From Tissierella sp. (GTDB taxonomy: Bacteria; Bacillota; Clostridia; Tissierellales; Tissierellaceae), in the NCBI RefSeq assembly GCF_029266915.1, contig NZ_JARIEF010000018.1, positions 62,001-126,000 on the forward strand: DNA of 64,000 nucleotides, read 5' to 3'. Every line of letters starts with the position of its first letter. Position 1 is the stretch's first letter. This document shows, one piece after another, positions 41,235-50,189 of this stretch. Below the pieces are notes generated by a model. The model did no database searches. It saw only the letters and a program-made list of their open reading frames with translations, and was not told where the DNA came from. A program made the position numbers and the translations under genes.

Positions 41235-42329
41235 ATGCGATACTTAATATCTGGCGGGGGAACAGGGGGACATATTTATCCGGCTCTTGCTATTTTAAAC
41301 GAAATAAAACTTCACGATAAGGATGCAGTTATACTCTATGTAGGAACTGAACAAGGACTAGAAGCTAAATTAGTACCAAAGGAAGAGATTGATTTTAAAA
41401 CTATAAGGGTTGAAGGAATACCAAGGAGTATAAGTAAGGATTCCTTAATTGCTCTTAGAGAGCTGCTGTATGGCTTAAAAGAATCGGGGAGGATAATAGA
41501 TGATTTTAAACCAGATATTGTTATAGGTACAGGCGGATATGTGTGTGGGCCGGTAGTTTTTAAAGCGGCAAGAAAAAAAATTCCGACTCTCATACATGAA
41601 CAAAATGCCTTTCCAGGAATAACAAATAAGATTCTTTCAAGATTTGTAGATAGAGTTGCAGTAACTTTCGAAGAATCAATTGCATACTTTAAGTTTCCAG
41701 AGCGAGTTATAAAAGTAGGAAATCCTATAAGATCTGAAATCTTAAATATAGATAAAAAACAAGCTTATGAAAAACTAGGATTAAGTCCTGATAAAGCTAC
41801 TGTACTATGTTTTGGTGGAAGCGGAGGGCAGAGAAGCCTTAATGAATCTATGAGAGATATGTTAAAATCTTTAGATTCAGTTGATTTTCAAGTAATCCAT
41901 GTAACAGGTGAGAGATTTTATGAAGAGTTTATGGAAGATATAAAAGATTTAAACTTAAATAAAGATAGGATAAAAATACTTCCCTACCTTTACGAGATGG
42001 CCGAAGCTCTCAATATAGCAGATCTTATGATTACAAGCGCAGGAGCTATAACACTTGCTGAAGTTTCAAGTATCGGAATACCAAGTATACTAATTCCAAA
42101 GGCCTATACAGCTGAAAACCATCAAGAGTATAATGCTAGAAGTTTTGAAAAGAAAGAAGCAGCTATTGTGATACTTGAAAAGGATTTAAATGGTGAAAAG
42201 TTAAAAGATGTATTGATTCCTCTTTTAAATAATCCAGAAAAACTTAAAAAAATGTCCCAAAACAGTAAGAGTTTAGGTCAAACAGATTCAGCAGGTAAAA
42301 TATATGATATAATAAAAACAATAATTTAA
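41235..42329 (+). CDS. murG: UDP-GlcNAc transferase MurG
   Basis: SGGGTGGHIYPALAI; HEQNAFPG; FGGSGGQRSLN. Confidence 0.97.
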   Translation: MRYLISGGGTGGHIYPALAILNEIKLHDKDAVILYVGTEQGLEAKLVPKEEIDFKTIRVEGIPRSISKDSLIALRELLYGLKESGRIIDDFKPDIVIGTGGYVCGPVVFKAARKKIPTLIHEQNAFPGITNKILSRFVDRVAVTFEESIAYFKFPERVIKVGNPIRSEILNIDKKQAYEKLGLSPDKATVLCFGGSGGQRSLNESMRDMLKSLDSVDFQVIHVTGERFYEEFMEDIKDLNLNKDRIKILPYLYEMAEALNIADLMITSAGAITLAEVSSIGIPSILIPKAYTAENHQEYNARSFEKKEAAIVILEKDLNGEKLKDVLIPLLNNPEKLKKMSQNSKSLGQTDSAGKIYDIIKTII

Positions 42330-42396
42330 TAAAGATTCTATTTAAATAGATAAAAGTTTATATTATATAAGGATATATTAAGAAGAGGCGGAAAAA

Positions 42397-43146
42397 ATGA
42401 AAAATATAACTTCCAATAGAAAATTACATAAAACAAGAAAAAAGAGCTTTAAAGTAATAATAGCTATCCTATTATTGCTTGCTATGTTTATATTTTGGGC
42501 GTTTAATTCTAGCTTTTTCAATATTAAAAAGATAAATATAAGTAATAATAAGCTCTTGAAAAAGGAGAGTATATTAAAAGAATCCAAGCTTGAACAAGGC
42601 CAAAATATCTTTAAGTTTAAGATTGGAGATGTAGAGTCGAATTTAGTTAAAAACCCCTTTATAAAATCTTTAGAAGTAAAAAGGGAACTTCCAGATATTG
42701 TCAATATTGCTATAAAAGAAAGAGAAAGAACTTTTATCCTCGAGTATATGACAATGTATTTTGTTGTGGATGAAGAGGGAGTTATAATGGAAGTTTTAGA
42801 AAAGCCTAATAAAAGTTTTACAATTGTAAATGGTTTTAAAACAAATTCTATTAAAATCGGTGAAAATATATTTATAGAAGAAAATGAAAATTTAAAAACA
42901 TTTATAAATGAAGCTAAAACTCTAAAAATACTCAGTAAAATTGAGAAAATAGATAAAGATTTTGCTAATGATATAAATATTAAATTAAAAAATGGTATTT
43001 ATGTTGCCTTTGGTACACTAAGTAATGTAAAATATAAGTTAAGCTTATTAAAAGAGATAATGATTGATATAGAAGAGAAGGATATAAAGGCTAAAAAGAT
43101 TATAATGGACAAAGGGAGTCATCCGATTTTAATCCTGGATGATTAG
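42397..43146 (+). CDS. Division protein FtsQ/DivIB (POTRA)
   Basis: N-terminal TM plus POTRA-like region (FFNIKKINISNNKLL...); position after murG. Confidence 0.82.
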   Translation: MKNITSNRKLHKTRKKSFKVIIAILLLLAMFIFWAFNSSFFNIKKINISNNKLLKKESILKESKLEQGQNIFKFKIGDVESNLVKNPFIKSLEVKRELPDIVNIAIKERERTFILEYMTMYFVVDEEGVIMEVLEKPNKSFTIVNGFKTNSIKIGENIFIEENENLKTFINEAKTLKILSKIEKIDKDFANDINIKLKNGIYVAFGTLSNVKYKLSLLKEIMIDIEEKDIKAKKIIMDKGSHPILILDD

Positions 43147-43160
43147 AGAAGAGGTGTATT

Positions 43161-43886
43161 ATGAAGAAAAAATCAGAAATGGCATCACTTGTGTTAGTAT
43201 CTGTTATATTAGGTTTGATTTTAACTATTCAATTTAAAACTGTAAGTAAAACAGTTGGCGAAGGAGTACTTCCTACTCAAAGAGCTCAAGAGCTTGCAGC
43301 TGATTTAAAAAAAGTTAAAGATGAGAGAGATATACAAATAGATAGAATAGCAGAACTTGAGGCTGAAATAGATAAGTATGAAAAAGAAGGAATAGATGGA
43401 GATACTTTTGCTAAGGGAGTATATGAAGAAACTATGAAGTATAGAATCTTAGCTGGGTATTTAGATATGGAGGGTCCAGGAATCATACTGGAGATAAATG
43501 ATCCCTCGAGTGATTTAGACTTCAGCGGAGGCATTGGAGTAGTAGACCAGCTTGATTTGATACTTCAAATAATTAGTATACTAAATTCTGCTGATGCAGA
43601 AGCTATATCCATAAATGATCAAAGGTATACAGCTTTTACGGAAATCGTAAGGGCGGGAGATCATATTGAAATAAATGGTGTATCTACTAACTCGCCTCTA
43701 GTTATAAAAGCTATAGGAAATCCTAGTACATTGGAATCTGCTTTAGCTATTAAAAGGGGTATAGTATGGGAGCTTAAGAGTTACAACTACTCAGTAGTAC
43801 TAACTCAAGATAAGGACATTACAATTCCTAAATATAGAAAGGTTAAAGATCTTAAATACAGTGAACCTGCGGAAGGAAATAATTAG
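43161..43886 (+). CDS. DUF881 protein, copy 1
   Basis: GPGIILEINDPSS, ADAEAISINDQRYT, DHIEINGVSTNSPLVIKAIG. Confidence 0.85.
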   Translation: MKKKSEMASLVLVSVILGLILTIQFKTVSKTVGEGVLPTQRAQELAADLKKVKDERDIQIDRIAELEAEIDKYEKEGIDGDTFAKGVYEETMKYRILAGYLDMEGPGIILEINDPSSDLDFSGGIGVVDQLDLILQIISILNSADAEAISINDQRYTAFTEIVRAGDHIEINGVSTNSPLVIKAIGNPSTLESALAIKRGIVWELKSYNYSVVLTQDKDITIPKYRKVKDLKYSEPAEGNN

Positions 43887-43894
43887 GTGATGAG

Positions 43895-44620
43895 ATGAAG
43901 ATAAACCGAGGAAAAATCTTAATTTTAATTTCAAGTATATCACTTGGCATACTAATTAGTACAGTTATGAAATCTAATTTAGAATCATATGCACCTGTAA
44001 CTTTAGCATCATTGCAGATAACTCAGGAAGAAATAAGAGCTTTAAAAGATGAAATCAATGATTTTAAAAGAATACATGATGAAAAAGAAGAAGAACTGGA
44101 ATTACTTCGGGATATATTTTATAATGATACTACGGTAGTAGATAAATTAAGTATAGATTTAGCTTTAAATAAAGCGGTTTCAGGTCATCAGGCATTGGAA
44201 GGACCTGGAATAACTATAAAAATGTATGATAATCCTGCAGATGATATAATAGGTGGAAATGTAAATGATGATGTTATTCATGATGTAGATATGATGAATA
44301 TAATAAATGATCTAAGGATTGCAGGCGCTGAAGCTATAAGTATAAACGGAGAAAGAGTTGTAACTTCTTCTGAAATGAAATGTGGAGGACCTATTATAAG
44401 AATAAATGGTACAAGTATAGGTACACCATTTATAATAAGTGCTATAGGAGATCCCAAGCTGCTTATGGCAGCTGTAAATGCTCCCGATACTTATGGAGAT
44501 GCATTGAAAAACATCTGGAAGATAGGCTTTGAGCCGAAAGAAAAAGATGATTTATTCGTTCCGGCTTATTCTGGTGATTTTAGTTTTAAATACGCCAAGC
44601 CTAAAGGAGATGAGAATTGA
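43895..44620 (+). CDS. DUF881 protein, copy 2
   Basis: GPGITIKMYDNPAD, AGAEAISINGERVV, IIRINGTSIGTPFIISAIG; paralogous to 43161-43886. Confidence 0.85.
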   Translation: MKINRGKILILISSISLGILISTVMKSNLESYAPVTLASLQITQEEIRALKDEINDFKRIHDEKEEELELLRDIFYNDTTVVDKLSIDLALNKAVSGHQALEGPGITIKMYDNPADDIIGGNVNDDVIHDVDMMNIINDLRIAGAEAISINGERVVTSSEMKCGGPIIRINGTSIGTPFIISAIGDPKLLMAAVNAPDTYGDALKNIWKIGFEPKEKDDLFVPAYSGDFSFKYAKPKGDEN

Positions 44621-45030
44621 TGATTTTTGCTTTAATAGGTATACTAGTAGGAGCTGTCATTGGACTATTGCTACCGTATACTTATAACACAGCTTATTCT
44701 TTATATATTACAGTGGCAATACTTGCCAGTCTTGACTCTGTTTTTGGAGGAATAAGATCTAATTTAGAAGAAAGATTTGATATAAAAGTCTTCTTATCAG
44801 GTTTCTTTGGAAATGCAATTCTAGCAGCATTTTTAGCGTATATTGGAGACATCTTAGGGGTTCCATTATACTTTGCTGCAATATTTACATTTGGAGGAAG
44901 AATATTTGATAACTTCGCGTCAATAAGAAGATTGTTATTATATAAAACAAGCCAATATAGAAAAAGCAAAAAAAAATTAAATAACCAAGATGACTTAGAA
45001 GATGAAGATGACTTAACAACTATAAAATAA
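44617..45030 (+). CDS. sbp: Small basic protein (Sbp, DUF1290)
   Basis: Membrane protein with LLPYTYNTAYSLYITVAILASLDSVFGGIRSNLEE; upstream of ftsZ. Confidence 0.85.
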   Translation: MMIFALIGILVGAVIGLLLPYTYNTAYSLYITVAILASLDSVFGGIRSNLEERFDIKVFLSGFFGNAILAAFLAYIGDILGVPLYFAAIFTFGGRIFDNFASIRRLLLYKTSQYRKSKKKLNNQDDLEDEDDLTTIK

Positions 45031-45044
45031 GGGGGAAATAAATA

Positions 45045-46136
45045 ATGTTTGATTTTGATATTGAAGTAGAGCAGTTTGCTAAAATCAAAGTAATTGGAGT
45101 TGGTGGAGGTGGCAACAACGCTGTAAACAGGATGATAGATCATGGGGTAAGAGGAGTAGATTTTATTGCTCTTAATACAGACAGACAATCACTTTTTTCA
45201 TCAAAAGCTGAAAACAAGATACAATTAGGTGAAAAAATTACAAGAGGACTAGGAGCGGGTGCTAATCCTGATATAGGAGCAAAATCTGCTGAAGAAAATA
45301 GAGAAGAAATACTTCAAGCTCTCAAAGGTGCAGACATGATATTTATAACTGCTGGAATGGGTGGAGGAACAGGTACTGGAGCAGCTCCAATAGTTGCGGA
45401 AATTGCTAAAGAACTTGGAATACTTACAGTTGGAGTTGTTACGAAACCATTTGGTTTTGAAGGAAGAAAGAGACTTCTTCAGGCAGAACAAGGAATAAAC
45501 AACTTAAAAACCAGAGTTGATACTTTAGTTATAATACCCAACGACAGACTTCTACAGATAGCTGATAAAAAGACCACTATATCAGATGCTTTTTCTATGG
45601 CAGATGATGTACTAAAACAAGGTATACAAGGTATATCTGATCTTATATCAGTTCCAAATCTTATAAATCTGGACTTTGCAGATGTTAAGACTATAATGCA
45701 TGACAAAGGCATAGCACATATGGGTATAGGAGAAGCTGATGGAGATAACAGAGCTACAGAAGCAGCTCAAAAAGCTATTCAAAGTCCGCTTCTTGAAACT
45801 TCTATTCAAGGTGCTAAATCAGTTCTTTTAAATATAACAGGCGGATCGGATCTGGGAATATTTGAAGTAAATGAAGCAGCTGATATTATTAGAGAATCTG
45901 TTGACGAAGATGCAAATATAATCTTTGGTGCAGGCATAGACGAGAGTTTAGGAGAGTCCATTAAAATAACTGTAATAGCTACAGGATTTGGAGATGCACC
46001 TTCAGCTAGTTCTAAAAAAGCAGAGAAAAAAGTTTTTGATGAACCAGCAGTAGAAAAGGAAAAGGAAAATATCTTTGAAGATTCAGTTGAAGACTTAGAT
46101 ATACCAGTTTTCTTAAGAAGAAGAGATAAAAAATAA
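45045..46136 (+). CDS. ftsZ: Cell division protein FtsZ
   Basis: [26 protein letters not shown]-terminal [11 protein letters not shown]. Confidence 0.99.
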   Translation: MFDFDIEVEQFAKIKVIGVGGGGNNAVNRMIDHGVRGVDFIALNTDRQSLFSSKAENKIQLGEKITRGLGAGANPDIGAKSAEENREEILQALKGADMIFITAGMGGGTGTGAAPIVAEIAKELGILTVGVVTKPFGFEGRKRLLQAEQGINNLKTRVDTLVIIPNDRLLQIADKKTTISDAFSMADDVLKQGIQGISDLISVPNLINLDFADVKTIMHDKGIAHMGIGEADGDNRATEAAQKAIQSPLLETSIQGAKSVLLNITGGSDLGIFEVNEAADIIRESVDEDANIIFGAGIDESLGESIKITVIATGFGDAPSASSKKAEKKVFDEPAVEKEKENIFEDSVEDLDIPVFLRRRDKK

Positions 46137-46219
46137 AACTATTAAAATTAAAAGTTTTAAAAGACAAGAAAAGATATAAGAATAAAATATAAGAAACATA
46201 TAAAATCCTATAATAGGGC

Positions 46220-46266
46220 ATAAAATCCACCCAAAAGTTATTAAATTTCTTTAGGTGGATTTTTTA
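46220..46266 (+). terminator. Intrinsic terminator after ftsZ
   Basis: aaaatccacc...ggtggattttttat. Confidence 0.75.
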
Positions 46267-46377
46267 TAAGAAAATTACTTTCTTACTTTCTGGAAAATTT
46301 CTTATTATAAGCATAAATACTTAACTAGTTTACAATGTAGAATTCTTGAGAATATTCTTAATTTTGCAGAGGGATTC

Positions 46378-46406
46378 TAGACAAGACGCCTATATTAGCT
46401 TATAAT
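46378..46406 (+). promoter_or_regulatory. Sigma-A promoter for nrdR
   Basis: TAGACA (46378-46383), 17-bp spacer, TATAAT (46401-46406). Confidence 0.6.
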
Positions 46407-46440
46407 AGATATATGTACAAATAAAAAGAGGTGAAAACTT

Positions 46441-46893
46441 ATGAAATGCCCTTATTGTGAATTTTTAGATTCAAAAGTTATAGACTCTAGACCTACTGAT
46501 GAAGGTCAAGCTATAAGAAGAAGACGTGAGTGCATATCTTGCGCAAAAAGATTTACAACTTATGAAAAATTTGAAGAAATTCCTATAATTGTAGTGAAGA
46601 AAGATGGTAACAGACAAAGCTACAATAGAAATAAGCTTTTAAACGGAATAATAAAATCCTGCGAAAAAAGACCAGTATCTATTGATACGATAGAGAAAAT
46701 AGTTGACGATATAGAAAAAAAACTTTCTAACTCTTTAGACAAGGAGGTAACTTCTATAGAACTTGGAGAGATGGTTATGAAGGAGTTAAAAGATATAGAT
46801 GAAGTTTCTTATGTTAGATTTGCCTCAGTATATAGACAGTTTAAAGATTTAAATACATTTATGGAAGAACTTAAAAAGCTCTTGGATGAATAA
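46441..46893 (+). CDS. nrdR: Transcriptional repressor NrdR
   Basis: [42 protein letters not shown]. Confidence 0.98.
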   Translation: MKCPYCEFLDSKVIDSRPTDEGQAIRRRRECISCAKRFTTYEKFEEIPIIVVKKDGNRQSYNRNKLLNGIIKSCEKRPVSIDTIEKIVDDIEKKLSNSLDKEVTSIELGEMVMKELKDIDEVSYVRFASVYRQFKDLNTFMEELKKLLDE

Positions 46894-46912
46894 ATCGCTG
46901 GAGGTCTCTATA

Positions 46913-46972
46913 TGAAAAAACTTATAGAAAATCTAAAAAATAATTTAATAATAACAAACAATAATATATGAG
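46913..46972 (+). CDS. Candidate 19-aa leader peptide MKKLIENLKNNLIITNNNI ahead of the ord terminator
   Basis: SD-like ggagg upstream of ATG; stop codon abuts the terminator stem. Very short, so tentative. Confidence 0.3.
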
Positions 46973-47016
46973 TAAATATATTTGTATTTCAATGCAAATA
47001 TATTTACTCTTTTTTT
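46971..47016 (+). terminator. Strong intrinsic terminator immediately upstream of ord
   Basis: gagtaaatatatttg-tatttcaatg-caaatatatttactc, 15-bp perfect stem, then ttttttt. Confidence 0.85.
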
Positions 47017-47037
47017 AAATAATTTGGAGGTGTGTTT

Positions 47038-48087
47038 ATGACAAAGAAGAATGTACGAGTAATAGTTTGGGGACTTGGATCTATGGGCAAGGGAATTGTA
47101 GAAATGCTTCTTGATAAAAAAGGAGTAGAAATCTCAGGAGTGGTAGTCAGAGGAGATAAAATAGGAAAGAGTATGTATGAAATATTAGAAATAGATAGGG
47201 GAAACCGAGATGATATAATTGCCGGAAGTTTTGAAGATATAATAATAGAAGGATCGGCAGATGTGGTAATACTTTGTACTGACTCCTTTGTAAAAGATAG
47301 TTTTGATAAGATGAAATATATCTTAAACAACAAGATAAATGTAATCTCAACCGCTGAAGAAATGGCCTATCCTAAGGTATCTAATAAAAAGTTGTCTGAG
47401 GAGTTAGACACTCTTGCTAAGGAAAATAAAGTGAGTATATTGGGAACTGGAATAAATCCTGGATTTATCATGGATCTTTTAGTTATAGCACTTACAGGTA
47501 CAGCTATTGATGTAGAAAGTATAAAGGCCGAGAGAATAAATGATCTTTCTCCTTTTGGACCAGCAGTTATGAAAGAACAGGGAGTTGGAATAAGCTTAGA
47601 AGAATTTAATAAAAGACTGGATGAGGAAAGCTTAGCAGGACATGTTGGATTTCCTGAGTCTATAAATATGATAGCAGATGCTATAGGTATTGATATAGAT
47701 TCAGAAATAAAACTCACAAGATCACCAATAGTTTCCAAAGTAGATAGAAGTACAAACTTTGTAAAGGTAGCCAAAGGAGAAGTTGCAGGATGTAATATGA
47801 AAGGTTATGGCTATAGCGAGGGTAAACTTAAGATAGAAATGCTCCATCCCCAGCAAATTAAGCCAGAACTTGAAGGGATAAAAACTGGTGATTATATTGA
47901 AATAAAAGGCACGCCAGATATAAACTTGAGTATAATACCTGAAATACCTGGTGGCATAGGCACTATAGCTATGGCAGTCAATATGATTCCGCACATAATT
48001 AATGCCCGTCCCGGTTTAAAAACCATGATAGACCTACCCGTTCCTCGTGCAATAATGGGAGATATGCGAGAGTTGATAGAAAAATAA
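47038..48087 (+). CDS. ord: 2,4-diaminopentanoate dehydrogenase
   Basis: Dihydrodipicolinate-reductase-like fold (VIVWGLGSMGKGIVEML); first gene of the ornithine operon. Confidence 0.93.
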   Translation: MTKKNVRVIVWGLGSMGKGIVEMLLDKKGVEISGVVVRGDKIGKSMYEILEIDRGNRDDIIAGSFEDIIIEGSADVVILCTDSFVKDSFDKMKYILNNKINVISTAEEMAYPKVSNKKLSEELDTLAKENKVSILGTGINPGFIMDLLVIALTGTAIDVESIKAERINDLSPFGPAVMKEQGVGISLEEFNKRLDEESLAGHVGFPESINMIADAIGIDIDSEIKLTRSPIVSKVDRSTNFVKVAKGEVAGCNMKGYGYSEGKLKIEMLHPQQIKPELEGIKTGDYIEIKGTPDINLSIIPEIPGGIGTIAMAVNMIPHIINARPGLKTMIDLPVPRAIMGDMRELIEK

Positions 48088-48098
48088 GGAGGTAAACT

Positions 48099-48410
48099 AT
48101 GCAAGCTAAATCTGGTGATTGGGTTAGGATTTATAGTATCGTGTTAGACAAAAGAGAAAGAGCAGAAAATATTCCTCTTGATACTAAAGAGTTTCCTTTA
48201 GAGATGTGGTCCAAGGGATTTTTAGAAGACAATGAAGCAAATATTGGAGACTTTGTAGAAATTGAAACTTATATAGGAAGAAAGACAAAAGGAATATTAG
48301 TAGAAATAAATCCTTATTTTAAACATACTTATGGAAAAACGGTTCCTCAGATTCTTTATATTGGTAGACAGGCTCGAAACTTGTTGGATGGAGGTGAAAT
48401 AGATGGATAA
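48099..48410 (+). CDS. ortA: 2-amino-4-ketopentanoate thiolase alpha subunit
   Basis: Small protein (AKSGDWVRIYSIVLDKRERAENIPLDTK) between ord and ortB. Confidence 0.92.
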   Translation: MQAKSGDWVRIYSIVLDKRERAENIPLDTKEFPLEMWSKGFLEDNEANIGDFVEIETYIGRKTKGILVEINPYFKHTYGKTVPQILYIGRQARNLLDGGEIDG

Positions 48411-49821
48411 TCTTTATCAGGAAGTTATGAAGAGGAGAAACTCTATAATACAAAACTCCATAGATATAGACTACAAAACTTATGAAAAAGATATAATATC
48501 TTTTGATTATGAAAAGATGATGGCAGACGTAGGATATAGCATTGAAGACGTAGAGATGATTCAGGCTGAAACAAGTGTCGGAAGTACACCTTTATATGAA
48601 CTTAAAAACCTGACAAAACTAGCCAGACTTTATGCCTCAGAGGGTAAAGGAGCTAGAATATTTTTAAAAGATGAGGCTGTAAATCCATCTGGAAGTTTTA
48701 AGGCTAGGCGTGCATCGATCAATTGCTACCATGCAAAGAAGATGGGATACAAAGGCGTTATAGCTGCTACATCAGGCAATTATGGAGCAGCAGTGGCATC
48801 TCAGGCTGCTATACAGGGACTTAAGTGCATAATAGTTCAGGAGTGTTATGACTCAAATGGACTGGGTCAGCCGGAGATAATAGAAAAAGCAAGAAAATGT
48901 GAAGCGTATGGAGCAGAGGTAATTCAGCTTACAGTAGGACCGGAATTGTTTTTTAAATTTCTTTCTCTTTTAGAAGAGACGGGATATTTTAATGCGTCTC
49001 TCTATACACCATATAGTATTTTAGGAGTTGAAACTTTAGGCATGGAAATATCCAGGCAGATGATAGAAAAAACTGGAAAAAACCCAGACTGCGTGGTAGT
49101 TACAAATGCAGGAGGAGGCAATTTAACTGGTACTGCTAGGGGACTTATTAAAAGTGGATCCAAGGAGACTGAGATTATAGCTGCAAGTGTAGATTTAGAA
49201 GGCCTGCATATGGCTTCAGATACAGATTTTAATAAAAAATCATTTACTACAGGACACACTGGTTTTGGAATACCTTTTGCAACTTTTCCAGATAGGTCTG
49301 ATGTGCCTAGATCTGCAGCTAGACCTCTTAGATATACAGACAAATATGTAGTAGTTAGCCAGGGAACTGTATTTTATATGACAGAACTCTTAGCCCAGAT
49401 TGAAGGACTTGAAAGAGGGCCGGCAGGTAATGTTTCTTTGGCTGGGGCATTTAAACTGGCCCAGGAAATGCAAAGTGATCAAACTATAGTAGTTCAAGAA
49501 ACAGAATATACGGGAGCTGGAAAACACATAAATGCTCAGCTATCTTTTGCCACTGAAAATGGCATTGAGCTTTTAATAGGAGATCCAAGGGATGAAATAC
49601 CAGGACAAAATATAATCCTTCCTAAGGATCCAAGTTTTGTAGACTTATCAGAGTTAGATCTGGATAAGATTAAAAATTCGCTTATAAGAAATAGTGTAAA
49701 AGATTTAAATGAAAAAGTTTTGAAGCTCGAAGATTTAAACTTCCTAGTAGAAGAGACAAAATCAGACTTAGAATTTGTTAAAGCTGCTTTAGATAATCTG
49801 AAAATAAATTATAAGGAGTGA
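48403..49821 (+). CDS. ortB: 2-amino-4-ketopentanoate thiolase beta subunit (PLP-dependent)
   Basis: Threonine-synthase-like fold (NPSGSFKARRASINCYHAKKMGYKGVIAATSGNYGAAVASQAA). Confidence 0.93.
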   Translation: MDNLYQEVMKRRNSIIQNSIDIDYKTYEKDIISFDYEKMMADVGYSIEDVEMIQAETSVGSTPLYELKNLTKLARLYASEGKGARIFLKDEAVNPSGSFKARRASINCYHAKKMGYKGVIAATSGNYGAAVASQAAIQGLKCIIVQECYDSNGLGQPEIIEKARKCEAYGAEVIQLTVGPELFFKFLSLLEETGYFNASLYTPYSILGVETLGMEISRQMIEKTGKNPDCVVVTNAGGGNLTGTARGLIKSGSKETEIIAASVDLEGLHMASDTDFNKKSFTTGHTGFGIPFATFPDRSDVPRSAARPLRYTDKYVVVSQGTVFYMTELLAQIEGLERGPAGNVSLAGAFKLAQEMQSDQTIVVQETEYTGAGKHINAQLSFATENGIELLIGDPRDEIPGQNIILPKDPSFVDLSELDLDKIKNSLIRNSVKDLNEKVLKLEDLNFLVEETKSDLEFVKAALDNLKINYKE

Positions 49822-49827
49822 TAGTAG

Positions 49828-50178
49828 ATGGAAAGAGAAGATGACTTTCAAAGCCGAAGAAAACATCTAAATGATCTTAGTGAAAAAGAGCTAGAAGCTA
49901 GATTTTGGAGTTTATCAGAAAAACTTGTAGACCCTTTAATAACTTTAGCCCACTCTCATTCATCACCATCAATAGAAAGGTCAGTTCTTCTTAGAATGGG
50001 TTTTTCTAGTATTGAAGCAAAAAAGATAGTAGATATAGCAATAGAGCGTAATATAGTGGCAAAGGGAGCTGGTAATTTAGTATATAGATTGGCTCAAGCT
50101 GAAAATATAAGTATAAGAGATGCAGGACTTCATCTCTATCGAGAAGAGATGTGGGAAAATGTAATATCTTTATTTTAA
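49828..50178 (+). CDS. oraS: D-ornithine 4,5-aminomutase S subunit
   Basis: Small helical protein directly upstream of oraE (LVDPLITLAHSHSSPSIERSVLLRMGFSSIEAK). Confidence 0.93.
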   Translation: MEREDDFQSRRKHLNDLSEKELEARFWSLSEKLVDPLITLAHSHSSPSIERSVLLRMGFSSIEAKKIVDIAIERNIVAKGAGNLVYRLAQAENISIRDAGLHLYREEMWENVISLF

Positions 50179-50189
50179 GGAGGTAGACA

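Noticed and set aside
44694-45188. 164-aa minus-strand ORF across sbp and the ftsZ start
   Set aside because: Antisense to two clear genes, low-complexity K/S/I composition and no recognisable motif.
46330-46365. AATTCTTGAGAATATTCTTAA near nrdR as a specific operator
   Set aside because: Imperfect AT-rich repeat; does not match a binding site I can name with confidence.
48403-49821. Threonine synthase or cysteine synthase
   Set aside because: Fold is similar, but operon context with ord, ortA, oraS and oraE fits OrtB much better.
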